The position numbers and the translations under genes are program-made. Shown here one piece after another: positions 24,350-36,925 of a stretch of 64,000 nt of DNA (positions within the stretch are counted from its first letter, which is position 1; each line of letters begins with the position of its first letter). The notes under the pieces are model-generated. The model searched no databases. It was not told where the DNA came from and saw nothing but the letters and a program-made list of their open reading frames with translations. This DNA is from Carnegiea gigantea (taxonomy: Eukaryota > Streptophyta > Magnoliopsida > Caryophyllales > Cactaceae): contig JAKOGI010001176.1 of the NCBI GenBank assembly GCA_029747015.1, positions 7,501-71,500 on the forward strand. The letters are read 5' to 3'.

Positions 24350-27300
24350 GAATGGATAACAAATACAATGAACATCTAAATGCGCTTCTTGATCATGCAT
24401 TTGCAACTTCTGCTATAGTGATAAGATTCCATGCCCATGTGCAACATGTGGTAATGAATTCCACCATGAAATGGATGTTGTAAGAGGTCATCTTCTCATG
24501 AAAGGGATTGATGCTAATGACCATAAACATGTATGGGCCTATCATGGAGAACCTATTCTAAGTGATAATGATGGTGATGATGAGAAGTTAGATGATCAAT
24601 TTAATTGTGAGAATCATGGATCAATTGAACATGATGTGCATGATATGATAGAGGTTGCTTTTGCATGTTATGAATCCATTAACAAATCCTCAAGAACTAA
24701 TAAAGAAACAGAGAACACTAATTGAAGATGTGGGGCAACCCTTCTATCCGGGATGTGAAGAGTTCAGTAAGCTCTCATTTATGTTGAGATGTATCATCTT
24801 AAATACATGTATAATGGGAGTGATAGGGCATTTGATGCATTTAAAAAACTCTTCAAAAGGGCTCTTCCTAAAGATTAAGTATTAACAAATTCTTTTAAAC
24901 AAATGCCAAGCGACATTAGGAAATTTATTCTTGGCTACAAAAAGATAGATGCATGTCCTAATGATTGCGTCATCTTCTAGAAGAATAATGTTGAACTTAC
25001 CAATTGCCCTGTGGGTAATGCTTCCAGATATAAGATAGCAGATGATGGGATGATAATAAAAGTAGCTTCTGGCAATCTAGTTCCAGTAAGGATTTTATGT
25101 CACTTTCCCCTAATACTTAGGTTTAAAAGGTTGTATATGTCATCTAAGACAAGTCCTTTAATGAAATGACATGCTTAGAGACGTAAAGATGATGGGAAAT
25201 TAAGGCATCCAACTGATGGTTATACTTGGAAGCATTTTGATAATAGGTACACAAAATTTGCTAGTGATCCATGAAACATCATGCTTTGCTAGACAAGTGA
25301 TGGCTTTAATCCATATGGGAATATGAGCACCCAATATAGTATATAGCTAGTTATATAAATGACTTATAGTTTCCCTCCATGGTTGTGCATGAAACATCCT
25401 TATTTGTTCCTTTCATTGCTTATATTTGATCTAAAGTCTTCAGAAAATGGCATTGATGTCTTCTTAGAGCCTTTAATGGACGATCTAATAGAACTTTGGG
25501 AGCCGGGTGTAGAAACTTATGATGCTTGAAAGGATGGGACTTTTGATTTGTATACAGCCCTAGTGTGCACTACGAGTCATTTCCCTACATATGGTAACTT
25601 GTTAGGTTGAAAAACTAAAAGGAAGCATGCATGTTCATATTATAATGTTGATACATGTTTCCCTTATTTAAAGAGGAGTAGAAAAATGTGTTATACGGGT
25701 ATCGTCGTTTCCTGCCACTAGAGCATAAATTTCACCGTAGCAAGAAGGCTTTTAATGGAGAAACATAAATGAGATCTTCTTCTAAATTGATTTCAAGAAC
25801 TAATTTGTTGAATCAAAGGGAAGGGCTTGATGTCCTATTTCGAAAAGATCCTAAGGCTAAAAAGAAAAACAAAAAAAGAGGGGGGGGTGAGTGATGCCTT
25901 GGAAGAAAAAGAGCATATTTTTCAAACTCTCTTATTGGGAGCATCTTTTGCTATGCCATAATTGAATGTTATGCATATAGTAAAAAATATCTTAGAAAAT
26001 ATGCTTAGTACACTTGTAGGCATGAAAAGGAAGACAAAGGGTACTTTGTAATCACATCTTGACCTAAAGGACTTGAATATTAGGGACAAACTTCATCTAG
26101 TAGAAGACAAAGGTAAAGTATACATTCCTCCAGCGTGCTTCCCATATTAAGCAAGAAAGAAAAGGAGGAATTTATGAGTTTGCTCGTTTCTGTAAAAGTC
26201 CTAGATGGTTCTGCATCAAACATCAAAAGGTGCATTATTGATGGTAAAATTTATGGCTTAATGACCACCATATTATAATGCAATAATTATTACCACAGGT
26301 TGCAAGGAAAATGGAAGACAAAAATGCATGGTTTACTTTGATTGAGTTAAACAACTTCTTTAAAGAGCTTTGCTCTAGAGTTGTAACACCTCATGACTTT
26401 AAGAGGTTATAGGATCATGTCATTGTTACCCTTCGTCATTTGGAAAACATTTTTTTGCCTTCCTTCTTTGACATAATTGTATAATTAATTGTTCATTTGC
26501 TGTATGAAGCAAAAGTTACAGGTCCGGTTATTTATCATTGGATGTACGAGTAGAAAGGTATATATATCCATTTTTTCATTTTAACATCCATAGTTTTATA
26601 TTCACAAATAAATAAAAAAGTCATGTCATATAATTTTGATGACCGTATGGACTTGAGGACATTAAAATTGTCCATTGGCAATAAAAGCTGTCCAAAGGGG
26701 TCAATTGCTGAATGATATATAGCGAATGAATGTTTGGCATTTTGTTCAGGATATTTACATGGTGTGAAGACTAGTGAATACATCCTTAAGGAAGAATGAT
26801 GATGGTAATAAAGGTTACAAGGGGCAACCTATTTTCCCCTTAAGATGTTGAGCATTATCAAAAATGAAAGACATTCATCCTAGCTATTCACTAATAGACA
26901 AAGCACATGCAAATGTTGATGAGATTCCTAAAAACACATTTCCAAAATGGTTTGAGGAAAATGTAAGTATCCTAATATACATGCGATGCTTATGTATGTA
27001 AAATTTACATGGTCTACATCTCACGAAATCTGTACATTCTTAGCTTTCTAGGCATCGTCTATCTGATTGTTGCATTGCTAATCATTTGAAATATTTAAGT
27101 GAATTTCTAAGTGAATGGATAAAGATAATGACTAAGATTACCTATATTGGGTTCAAGTGGAGAATTAAAAAATGCAAAGAGGAGCGAGACAAAAAAAATC
27201 TGGTGTTCTTTTGAATTCTTGCACGAATGCAGGGGATATAGCTTTTTATAGGGGTCTTCTAGAAATAATTGAGCTAAGCTATCCTCAAGGAAGAAGTGTT

Positions 27301-27751
27301 ATTCTATTTCAATTTAACTTGGCTGCATCCAATTAGAGTGCATCCAATTAGAGGTGTAAAACAAGATGAGTATAGATTTACTCTTGTTAACCTTAAATCA
27401 CGTTGGAAAATGAGCGAACCATTTGTCTTAGCATCTTAAGCAGTGTAACCCTTTTATGCATTAGAATCCGATGAGAAAAACTAGCATGTAGTCATTGCTA
27501 CTAAGTCAGGAGAACTTTTTAAACCAGAAGATGATGTCATAGTAGAAGTGGAAGTTTTACAAGTAGACAACTCGACTTTGATCAATGGAGAAGAATACAT
27601 TGATGTTAGGGAAGATATCATGGAAGTTACATTGAATGAGTTGTTTACTGATGCCCTAGAAAGGGACAATGATGTAGAGATAGACTCAAATGATAGTAGA
27701 CCTGAAAGTTATGAAGATGATGAGACATTATATGATTTTGATTTTGACTAG
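24350..27751 (+). pseudogene. CACTA TNP2-type transposase pseudogene
   Basis: The domains run in family order. The transposase-associated domain (24420-24720) has 'PCPCATCGNEFHHEMDVVRG', 'HLLMKGI' and 'WAYHGEP'. The TNP2/Transposase_21 core has 'ILGYKKIDACPNDCVIF' (about 24920-24980), 'WKHFDNRYTKFASDP', 'TSDGFNPYGNMSTQYS' (about 25290-25340), 'PPWLCMKHPYLFL', 'DVFLEPLMDDLIELWEPGV' (25450-25520) and 'SHFPTYGNLLG'. A DUF4218-like block has 'LIELNNFFKELCSRV' (26340-26385) and 'HLENIFLPSFFD'. A DUF4216-like block has 'VKQDEYRFTLVNLKSRWKMS' and 'HVVIATKSGELF' (27355-27520). The last open stretch, to 27751, is very acidic. Many stops and frameshifts make it inactive. The enzyme cut and moved the element from its terminal repeats. 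Confidence 0.85.
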
Positions 27752-29937
27752 ATTATAAATAAAACAAGAAGTTGCTCATGAGATATGGATTTTGATGAAG
27801 TATTTTTGAATTGTTTTACCAATTTAGAATCATTTTGGTATTTAAAGTGATTTTCTTTTTTTTTACCAATTTATTCTATTGTTTATAAAAAACTAGTGTT
27901 TTGTGTGCTGTGCTTACACTATTGACAATACTTATGATGTTGATATATTAATATTGATTCTTTTCATTTTAGATTATGTCTTCTACAGGGAAATTGGTTG
28001 GTAAGAAGAAGATGGTTACAAGTGATCAACGTGCGGTAGGGCCTAAATTAATCTTAGTCTTATTATAATCTTAAAGTAATAAGAATCTTCTTATTTAAGT
28101 CACATATGTTTTGTTTTAGCTAAGCATATGTTGACATCTGAGAAAAATTAGTTGTTAGGTTAAGGAGTAAGGCATAGTCCACGCTCTATCTAAACAAGCC
28201 TCAACTCTTACTTTGTCTCAAGGTACTTCAACTCGATGTTCTATCTTCTCACCATGAACATCGTCTCTGGCACACACTACTACAAGTAATTTTTGTTTTA
28301 CACAAGCTGTCATTTTTTATATTTTTATAGATTAAAGTGAAATGAAATACTCTCTATTAAAAAGAAAATATCCCTCTTTTCTCCTCTACCGTAATATTTC
28401 TTTTAACTAGGATGGTACAAAAGGATAAGAACTAAACAACGGAATGAGGAAATGGCTATTGTTAGATGGTCCTTGTTGCCTAAAAGTATTAGTAAGTCTT
28501 AAATTATAAAGGTTTTGAAGTAGTGTCTATATAGAAGTAATAATGGAGTTCAAATCCTAATTATGTTTATTTCTTCATATACTCTTAGTGGAAAAACACT
28601 TAGCGAGAAGTTTACAAAAAGGATACCTATAGACCCAAAACAACAATGTTTCCAATAGTTATAGAGCGGCGAAAAATGCTCTTCTTATACAATGCTCAAA
28701 TGGTAAGTCGTACATGAACATATATTTATTTAATTGATTTGCTTATAGTTTTCTGGTGTTTCTTTTTTTTTTCACTTTTATAAGAGTCAACGCCATAGCC
28801 TAAGGCATACCATTCAATCTATGTAGCTCTCAATGCATGTTGATTTATATGTCAAAAATGATGACATGAGCTTAGAACTCAGATAAAATAGAGAGTTCGC
28901 ACAAGTAAGTCACACACTTGCAGCGCATATGTTCTTTTTATGTTTATTCCAATTCATATTTTTTACGTGCATTTCCCTTTATTTTCTATATTGTCATATA
29001 TAATGCTCATTTGCATTTGTCACCTCAAAGGGGAGGTCAATTCAAACTCATTAGGTTGTGGAGAAAATGAAGCAAATCATAAGATTCATGGTGACTCACT
29101 GACGGGAGGTGGTAGTAAAACAAGTAAAAGGTGCATGCAGGCAACCAAGGAAAGGAATGAGAAGGGTCATGGGCCTAACAAGATAAAGGTTTTAAAGAAC
29201 TCTATGTCTGCTGATGTCAACGAACAACTTCAACCTATAAGTAATTCTTAGGTGAAAATGTTTGTCATGATTGGGTGCCTTGCATGAGACCGCAGATAAC
29301 TACCACTTGATTGTGTGGATTAGGGGAAAATTGAATTCGAGAAAAAAGATTTAGTGTGGGCAGAGGTGAAGGTATATATGTGTCAACATATTACATTGCT
29401 TTCAAAATTGAACCTCTACACTTTTATATGTAAGTCTTGATAGGATCTTTTTCTCTATATCCTTTTTACAGCATTCATTTCACTTCCCCAAAGAAAAATA
29501 GCCTTATGAGCGGGCAACGGAGAAAATGCATGCTTGTTGGAGAGGTTACAAGTATGAGTTGAAGGTGGCACATTTTAATGCCTGAAGCCATGAAGAAGCA
29601 ATTAGCAGAAAGCCAAAACAGATACCACTTGAAACATGGACCAAGTTAGTAGAATTTAACGAATAAGACAAGGAAAAGATGATTTTTCACTCTTAAGAAT
29701 ATTTAAAGCCATTTGTTTTGAAATTATGTAAAAATGTATTTAATTTGATCATTAATCATTTAGGCTAGACCTAAAAGAGGAATTGAAAATTGCGACAATA
29801 ACAAAATGTGTCACTATGGAGGGATAAAGAACTTTCGCGCATGTACGTGCCAAAAAAGAGGTACTATTTACACTCTATTTATACTATACCTTACTTTGAT
29901 TTTATATAACTTATTTTGTATTTTACTTGCTTGTTAG

Positions 29938-30033
29938 GGAAAAGGCAACAAGACAGATAAGCTTACAATATGGTTGAAGACCCATACACCAAAGGAAGTT
30001 ATAGATCTTGATAATGATTCAGGTAGTGCCAAG
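29938..30033 (+). other. Intact exon of the CACTA second gene
   Basis: 32 codons open in phase 0, from 'ttag|GGAAAAGG' to 'GCCAAG|gtgtga'. It reads 'KLTIWLKTHTPKEVIDLD', which fits the Transposase_24 C-terminal region. It joins in frame to 30103. Confidence 0.65.
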
Positions 30034-30102
30034 GTGTGAGTTTTATTTTTCTTTAGTTTGCTTATTCATTTTATCTCTTTTTATTAATGTTTGACATGAT
30101 AG

Positions 30103-30393
30103 GAAGCAATTAAAAATGATTTATCCCACCTTAAAGAAGGCTCATGTGATGATGGTACTAGAGATGAATTTTTCAAAAACGTTGTTGGAGATGACAAGTA
30201 TGGTTATACTAAAACATTTGGCATTGGAATGAAAGTTCCTCTTTCCAGCTCTAAAAGGTGTGGTTTAGAGGAAGAGCGAACTAAAAGAAGGAAAATCGAG
30301 CAAGAACTAAAAGAAGGTCAAGAGAAGATTGAACATTTGGAGAACAAACTTGGATATGGCACTAATTTGGTGAAAGTGCTTTCAAAGCACCAG
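30103..30393 (+). other. Intact exon of the CACTA second gene
   Basis: 97 codons without a stop between 'gatag|GAAGCAAT' and 'CACCAG|gtattc'. The phase is 0 on both sides. It carries the conserved 'YGYTKTFGIG' motif (family form RxRGYGLGP) and a charged helical tail. Confidence 0.7.
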
Positions 30394-31988
30394 GTATTCC
30401 TATGAGATATTTCATTTTTTTGTTGCTTTCATATTCTATTGACTGTAAATACTCTTTTGGTAAATGGATATGTTATAATATGATAGGAACAAAAGGGATT
30501 AAAATAATAAGAGTGTGTTAGTTTAGGTGATTAGTTTCTTTGATTGCAATATGTTTAATTATATTGTGCGTTTGATAACCTGAGTGATAAGGTAATGAGA
30601 GAGTGATTGGAGATTTAGGTAATTAGTTGTTTTGGTTGGAACATGTATAGGTAATGGGAGAGTTATCGAAGGTTTAGGTGAGTAGTTTCTTTGGTTAGAA
30701 CATGTATAGGTAATGAGAGATAAAGTAATGAGAGAGTGATTAAAGGTTTAGGTGAGTAGTTACTTTGGTTAGAATATGTATCTACAACGAATGAAAAGTT
30801 AATGATAGAATTTTGGTCATTAGTTATGTAGTTGGATTTTACCTACGTAAGTTTTTATTAATTAAATGTAAGGCCCTTTGGGCATGTTGTATTCAAATGT
30901 GTGATGAAATGTACAAGTTGAATTTGTCATGGAACATATAAGGTAAACAAGTAAAAAAAAGTTCTTATATTATGATTTGAGCTTAGAGGCTTTTATGAGA
31001 GGATTTGCTACTTGTTGTTTATTTTTAATAATAAATTTCACACTATGTTGTTAAGGGAGAATGCCATTAATATTCTCTATTACCATTTCTTAAGATTTAT
31101 ATTTCTATGTTTGTTTAGTAGGGAATATCAGGGGATGTTATATCTTCATCTGAGGAAGATGAGAAGAATGATGATGGCACCAAAAATGGTCATGCATTTG
31201 AAGAAAAAAATATGGAAGAAGTTGATGAAGAATAAAATAATGAATCAAATGTAGCTTGAGCTCATTCATGTGGTTAACTTCTATCATGACTTATCTTAAA
31301 GGTAGACTAAGTAACATTTAGGAGTTTGCACTCGTGGTTTGGACTTTAATCTCAATCTCATATTTTTAGAGTTATGTACATTTGTTATGAATTGTCAATG
31401 AATGCATAGCATTGTTGGAAACTTTTTTAGTGAATAGTACTTTTGTTTGGGTTGATTCTCCTTTTGTGGAAAATAGTTAAACTTACAGGTCTAAATGGAT
31501 GGACCGTTGGCAATAGATATTTTGCTTGGAAACATCATGACAAAAGAATTATGAACATATTGGAGTTTAATGGGCAATCTTTTTGGCAGGTATATGTTAA
31601 TACCAACGGATGTTCTTATTGGACAAGATTGAAAAATTCAGGAAAAATAAATAATTACCAATAGATGGAGTATGTTGGTGAATAATTTTTACTGTAGTTG
31701 AATTACTATTGACAGATGTGTATGATGGTAATACATGACACTCCCAACATATTTTTATCTGTGGGTAAAATGATAACATTCACTAACAACATCTTTCTAT
31801 TGGTATGAACGAGCAATTGTGATAGATTACAATATCTATTGGTAGAACTTATACTATCACTTTTTTTTTTACCAAGAGTCTAGCAGCATATCAATATCTA
31901 TTTATACAAAGTTCTATCAACAGAAAATATACTAATTGTAACAGAAACATCCATGTTAGTAAAAGTCACCCTTTTTTTGCGTTGTGTA

Positions 31989-32289
31989 CTTGCTTTAAAA
32001 ATAAAAAAGAAGAGAAGAATAGTGTCATTCTTCTCCCCCCTCCCCCATTTCCGCCTTTGCGCTATGAGGTCTTCCGTTCCCTTGTTTCTTTGCATGTCCT
32101 TTTCATTAAGGACAATAAAAATCTTGAGCATCCGAGGATGAGCTTGTAGTTGTTTGATGGAATTGTGGATTTTGTTGGATGATTTAGATAACATCTATTG
32201 CATTCGCATAGGTACCTAGGTTTTCATGCAGTTTTGTTAGGTTATATTTGCATTTTTAATTTAGTAGAACATGTAACCTAAAGCATATA
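31989..32289 (+). other. Athila-like 3' untranslated region, segment 1
   Basis: 'ttgcatgtccttttcattaag' leads into 'gacaataaaaatcttgagca' and 'tccgaggatgag' (32090-32140), a decayed form of the post-pol purine-rich signature of Athila elements (TTGAGGACAATG...GTGTGGGG). It is non-coding. Confidence 0.55.
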
Positions 32290-32568
32290 TGTAATGCGCT
32301 GACACCTCTCGGTCACGGATCTTACCAATAACAGCTTCAAGGATCGTCGACTGACCCCATAAATCACCACAAGTCTTTCAGACGTGCTTCATCATCGCTC
32401 ACACGCTGCCCGAGAAACTTCCCAAGAGGTCATCTATCCCAAGATTGCTTCCCAACAAGCATGCTTAACTGTGGAGTTTTTAAGAGTTGGCTTCTCGAAA
32501 AGAAAGGTGCACCTTTGGTGATATAAGTGGCCACTTCGATCCTTTAAAACCACACTCAGGGTGTTACA
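32290..32568 (-). repeat. 3' LTR of Cassandra
   Basis: TGT...ACA ended and about 85% similar by eye to 32741-33018. The 5S-like part is at 32412-32480 on the minus strand, more diverged than in the other LTR ('gatgacctcttgggaag'). Confidence 0.92.
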
Positions 32569-32740
32569 ATCACCCCCACTTGAAACACACAACGTCCTCG
32601 TTGTGCCTTACTAACCGACCGACTTACGAATCCTCATGACCGGTGGTCCACACCCGGTATGTTTGTCCTGCTAAGTGATTGCCCATAGGCTCTCCATCCA
32701 CTGGTGTAGCTCACAATCACGGGTTGGCTCTAATACCATA

Positions 32741-33018
32741 TGTAATGTACTGACACCTCTCGGTCGGAGGTCTTACCAATAACGGCTTCACTAATCGTTG
32801 ACTGACCTCATAAATCACCACAAGTCTTTCCGACGTGCTTCGTCCTGGTCCACATGCTGCTTGAGAAACTTCATGGGAGGTCACCCATCCTAAGATTACT
32901 CCCCAGGAAGCACGCTTAACTATGGAGTTCTTAAGAGTGGGCTTCCCGAAAAGAAAGGTGCACCTTTTGTAATATAAGTAGTCACTTCGATCCTTTAAAA
33001 CCATGCTTGGGTGTGATA
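32741..33018 (-). repeat. 5' LTR of Cassandra with 5S-like promoter
   Basis: This LTR directly borders the primer site. The 5S-like part at 32863-32930 on the minus strand reads 'agttaagcgtgctt' and 'ggatgggtgacctccca', matching the A box and C box of plant 5S rRNA, the internal Pol III promoter parts. The intermediate sequence differs from genuine 5S. Confidence 0.92.
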
Positions 33019-33023
33019 ATATA

Positions 33024-34341
33024 GGTTAGGTGTTGAATCACAAGAGGACAAGTGATCGAGTTGGGAATCCGTAAACTTCAAATGTACTCTCTTATCCTTC
33101 TCTTTATTATCCTCTATGTGTTTTACTACTTTCTTTGTTAGATTTATTGTTTTTAAAAAATTAAAAAATTGAAAAAAAGAGTCTTCAAAATGCTTCTTAT
33201 GATGATGATGGCGCAAGGTATGATAGTTGATTGATTGACATGATTCTGTATTAAGGCATAGCTTGCCTTAGGATAAATCTTGTGAAAATTATGTCGGCAT
33301 CACCATTTGTAATTACTTTAACTTGTCTTGCATGCTAATTGCCCCTATGATTCATGTGGTTGGACTTGATTGACTTTGCTAAGTACATATTTTAGAGTAA
33401 GTTGCATTGACTGTGGTAGACTAACCGGTGAGATTTTAAGCCTAATGACTATTATTACATATAGTCTCATGGTTCCTTTCTCATGTGACTCATCCATAAT
33501 TGCATCTCTAGAACTTGATGTGGTTCTCTGAGATCATATTCAACATGTGCATGTGTTGATATGATTGAGGAAGTCTTTGGATTTTATAGCCACTTCAGAC
33601 TAAAGGCTACTATTTGATGTATGATATCCCTCTTACTAGCCTGTTGTGCCTTTTTCTGCTTTTGCTTCACCCACATTCACTAGACCCTTGCCTATGTATA
33701 ATTATGATACCTTTGCCACAGTCTGTGGAGCAACACTATTGAGTTGGACATAGTTTGAGGATTAATTCATCTTTCATGTATTTTCCAGTGGTGGTTTGAG
33801 ATTTGAAGGATTTAATTTGTGATTTTGTATACTTTATGCCATTCACATGTATCATGGACTTATTTCTTATTCGTTCATTCAAAAAGAGAAAAAAGAAAAG
33901 CAAAAAAAAAAAAATTGTTATGCATAAAGTGTTTGGCATGGGATTACATTTAACTCCTTCTTTATGGCCTTTTCTGGGGTTTGTGCTTATTTATCATTTG
34001 AGGTATGAAGTAGGTACCTTGGTACTTATTGTTGAGGAGGTGTTTTACGTCCCTTGCATTTCAGTTAGCAGCACTACTTTTCCTAAATTGATTTCCCTTC
34101 TCTCCCTTAACCTTAGCCCCATTACACCCTTTTTACAAGTCCTCATGATTGACATTCTTCTATTTTGGATAAGTGGTGGAGAATGGGGAGCCCTATCATG
34201 CTTATGGTAGTTTACATGATTGGTTTGAGTATTGAGTGAAGTTTAAATGTCTAAACACATTGAGAGGAGTGTCCACTTTATCCTACAGTAAGGTTCTACC
34301 AATCATGTTACCCACCAAGGATTAAGGGACCTCTTACCTTG
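33024..34341 (+). other. Athila-like 3' untranslated region, segment 2
   Basis: Non-coding and T-rich. The open frame at 33803-34210 has no domain. By position it lies between the Cassandra and the minus-strand LTR element, all within the Athila-like LTR pair. Confidence 0.5.
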
Positions 34342-34346
34342 CTTCA

Positions 34347-35356
34347 TGTTACGAATTCCGCAAGCGTACGGTTTATCGTCGTAGCATTTACGGGTGTCAT
34401 CCTCAAGGATGAATTATGCAATTAGGTTGTGGATTATCATAAGTTTGTCAACATGACGCCTATAGCAAACTTGAAAAACCTAAGGAAGGAAACAGAGGTT
34501 GAATCGCAAACAAATCTGCTACTAGACACAAGCTCGAACCAAATAGCGCACAGGTATAACTCCAACACTTAAATTTTCACTTGAATTAAAGTAAACCCAA
34601 ATCAAAATTACATTAAATCTGAAACTGAGAAATGATGAAAATGAAAATGAAATTGAAGTCTAAAAATTTTATTCTTATTTTGTCCCTAAAAAACTCTTAC
34701 TACCTTCTTCTCTGCCCCGAATTATAGCTGAACCCCCCTTCCAGGCCTTAATTCCTTCATTTAATTCCTCTATTAATGTCCTTGTAATTGCTCTTGCCAT
34801 TGATGATGCTGATTAAAACAATGCTAATAATAATATTGATAAGGAGGAAGCTTTAGTTAGGGAAGAGAAAGGGTCAAAGAAGAAGGAAAAACAGTAGGCT
34901 CGGGTCATGTGCTTTTTGCGTGGGGATTAAGAGAAAGGAAAGAGCAGATTGGGTCTCGAAATGGCGGCATGACCTGGGAAAATGCGGGCTACAATATGGG
35001 GAAATGACTAAATGGGCTCGTGGAGCATGGGGAAATGACTAAATGGGCTCGCGGAGCAGAGTAAAGGACAGGGGAAGAGAAGTGTGAGGGGGAGAGGTGC
35101 TGGATTGGGCACGTGAATGGGCCTCATGGACCGGGTCTACTCTCCTGCTTCTTGCTTCTTCTTATTTCCAAAACTAATCCAGTCAGCCCCCTTTTTTTTT
35201 TTTTTTGGCAAGTAATTTAGCCATTTTCTTCTAATTTCCAAATTCCTGCAAAATATATAAAAAATATATATTAAAATCCTAATCTAATAATTTATTCTGA
35301 GCAAATGTTAGATAATAAAAGGGTATAAAATGACATAATTTCATATTGAATAAACA
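34347..35356 (-). repeat. 3' LTR of the non-coding LTR element
   Basis: It aligns with 36926-37862: 'tcctcaaggatgaattatgcaatt', 'ggattatcataagtttgt', 'gcagattgggtctcgaaatgg', 'gataataaaagggtataaaatg'. A short internal duplication 'ggggaaatgactaaatggg' occurs twice (34999 and 35028 regions) in this copy only. Confidence 0.85.
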
Positions 35357-35372
35357 CCCCCATATCTAAATT

Positions 35373-36925
35373 TTGCTCATTCTTGAGTAAAAGAAAACCA
35401 AAAATTCTAGAAAAGAAAATAAAATCTTAACTCACTTTCGTAGAAATCACGGTTGTACTTAGCATGTGCAACAAGCTCTTTGAACTCCTAGGTTATCCCA
35501 AGTGAACGAGGAAGGTCTTGTGAAGGTTTGCAGAATATTTACCCACAAAATCCATAAAAAACATGCTTTTGATTTATTTTTTTTCAAAGCATATACAACA
35601 TCGGGGAAAATATGTACACATTCTGATCAACCACTTCGCTCAAGTAACCAAAGAATTAGATCACATACAAATGCAATTTACACATGAATAGACCCTTAAT
35701 CCCCATTGATGACATTTATACACAATCTTTCACCCCACTTAGAAATTATGCACAAGCGTGACTGATAGAACCTCACTTTATGGAAAATATGGAACATTCC
35801 CACTCATGTGTTTAACATAGAACAAGGTTCACTCAATTCTCTTTCAATCAAACAAACTACCATAGACTTGGCAAGATTCTCAATTCCTCACCACTAAGGT
35901 GCAAAATACAAGATAATAATCAAGAGGACTTTTCAGGGTCATAATGGGGCTAAGCGTAAAGGGTTATGAGAGGGACAAACGATTTGGGAAATAAGGAGTT
36001 AAAAGCCAAAGCTAATGAGCAAACAACACTTATACCAACTATACCACACATTCTTGTAAAATTTCATAACAAAATAAGATACACCCCACAAAGTTGACCA
36101 TTGGAAATGAGTATACATAATGATACATCCATGGCAAACACTCTCATTTTAAACTCTTCTTTTTGAAATTTTTGAGATTTTGTAACTTCTTTTCTCATTT
36201 TTCCTTGGAAAATTTTTTCATTTTTTTCTTCTTTTTTCAGGAAACAAATTGAATGAATGACATATACAAGAACAGTAGAACTCAATTTCTAAATGATCAC
36301 CACGATACATCCTCTCATGTACCAAAATCAGCCATCAAAGTCATAAAATACCCAAAAGTTACCCACCAAATAATGAAGTGTTGCCTCATTAGTCTTAGCT
36401 TAGGGGTAGGAGAATGTGTTTAGGCCAATGGCTAAAATGAAGGGTTCATAACACAAAGAGTCAAAGCTCACAGGGGCTGGCAAAGGGTAAGCATTCAACA
36501 CAAGGGTGGCAATTTGGCTATATGGCTCACAAAAACAAATGAATGTCTCTATTATTTTATCATAATACACATGCTAAATGTGATTTCAAAGAGAATTAAA
36601 GCAAGTTATAGAGATGCAGTCATGGAAGAGACACACATGAAAGAAACAGATGAGGCTAAAATAATGAATTAGTCTATAAAGCTCAAAATCTCATGGGTTC
36701 GTAGTCAAGCTTGCTTAGAATTAATGTCGGCAGTTAGGATTGTATGCAAATATCATACTTTAGGACTAAGTTCTATCAATGCATACTACATCTATACACA
36801 ACCTAGCACTAAGGGTATAAGAGAACATAGTCAATCAGAAATAGCACATATTCCCCAAAAACAAACTAAAGATCTTTTTCGATTTTCAATTTTTTCCATT
36901 TCTTCATAGTGTCCCCACAAAAACT
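35373..36925 (-). other. Internal region of the non-coding LTR element
   Basis: No gag or pol motif in any frame. The open frames at 35502-35687, 36064-36285 and 36724-36909 lack known domains. A clear primer site is not visible next to the right LTR. 'gtccccac' at 36911-36918 may be the remnant of a GGGGA-type site. Confidence 0.55.

Larger units (their letters stand above)
27975..31235 (+). pseudogene. CACTA second gene (Transposase_24 / TNPA-like), partly intact exons
   Basis: This is the multi-exon accessory gene downstream of TNP2. A start-like segment (27975-28035, 'MSSTGKLVGKKKMVTSDQRA') is followed by decayed exons. One near 29480-29560 carries 'HACWRGYKYELKVAHF'. Another, ending at 29860, carries 'KNF' and, after a frameshift, 'AHVRAKKE', the family's SFA-x-x-R-x-E-E motif. 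The last three exons are clean and in phase 0: 29938-30033 (32 codons), 30103-30393 (97 codons, with 'DKYGYTKTFGIGMKVP' and a charged coiled-coil-like 'EEERTKRRKIEQELKEGQEK' stretch) and 31122-31235, ending in TAA. They are bounded by TAG|G acceptors and AG|GT donors. The protein of this family binds sub-terminal repeats. The upstream exons contain stops, so the whole gene is called a pseudogene. Confidence 0.75.
21790..31988 (+). mobile_element. CACTA (En/Spm) DNA transposon, about 10.2 kb, degenerate
   Basis: It contains both standard CACTA genes in the same orientation, a TNP2-type transposase and a second Transposase_24/TNPA-type gene. Both ends carry short sub-terminal repeats with CTATTGGTA/TGTTGGTA words (21830-22060 and 31600-31930). 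Candidate termini are 'tactgcaacacgaaatg' (left) and 'tttttttgcgttgtgta' (right, reverse 'tacacaacgcaaaaaaa'), both decayed forms of CACTACAAC. No clean 3-bp duplication is visible. It lies inside the Athila-like element: post-pol words stop at its left edge, and the Athila 3' region ('cattaaggacaat...gcatccgaggatgag', 32105-32140) continues on its right. Confidence 0.8.
32290..33018 (-). mobile_element. Cassandra TRIM retrotransposon (5S-derived LTRs)
   Basis: The direct LTRs are 279 bp (32290-32568) and 278 bp (32741-33018), with identical 5-bp flanks 'atata' at 32285-32289 and 33019-33023. The minus-strand LTR starts TGTAACACCC. The primer site for tRNA-Met (reverse 'ggctctaatacca', 32726-32738) lies beside the right LTR, so the element reads on the minus strand. 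Each LTR holds a 5S rRNA-like segment, the defining mark of Cassandra. The internal region is 172 bp with no coding capacity, so all proteins came from other elements. Confidence 0.95.

Noticed and set aside
28272..28290. CACTA-terminus-like word 'cactactacaag'
   Set aside because: It lies in an intron-like part between the two genes of the CACTA element, without a matching inverted end nearby, so I do not take it as an end of a nested element.
32863..32930. 5S rRNA gene on the minus strand
   Set aside because: Only parts of 5S match, and they lie within both LTRs of a TRIM element with target duplications. It is the 5S-derived part of Cassandra, not a host rRNA gene.
33803..34210. Plus-strand open frame of 135 codons
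   Set aside because: It lies in the Athila-like 3' untranslated region, includes a Lys run from an A-tract, and has no domain.
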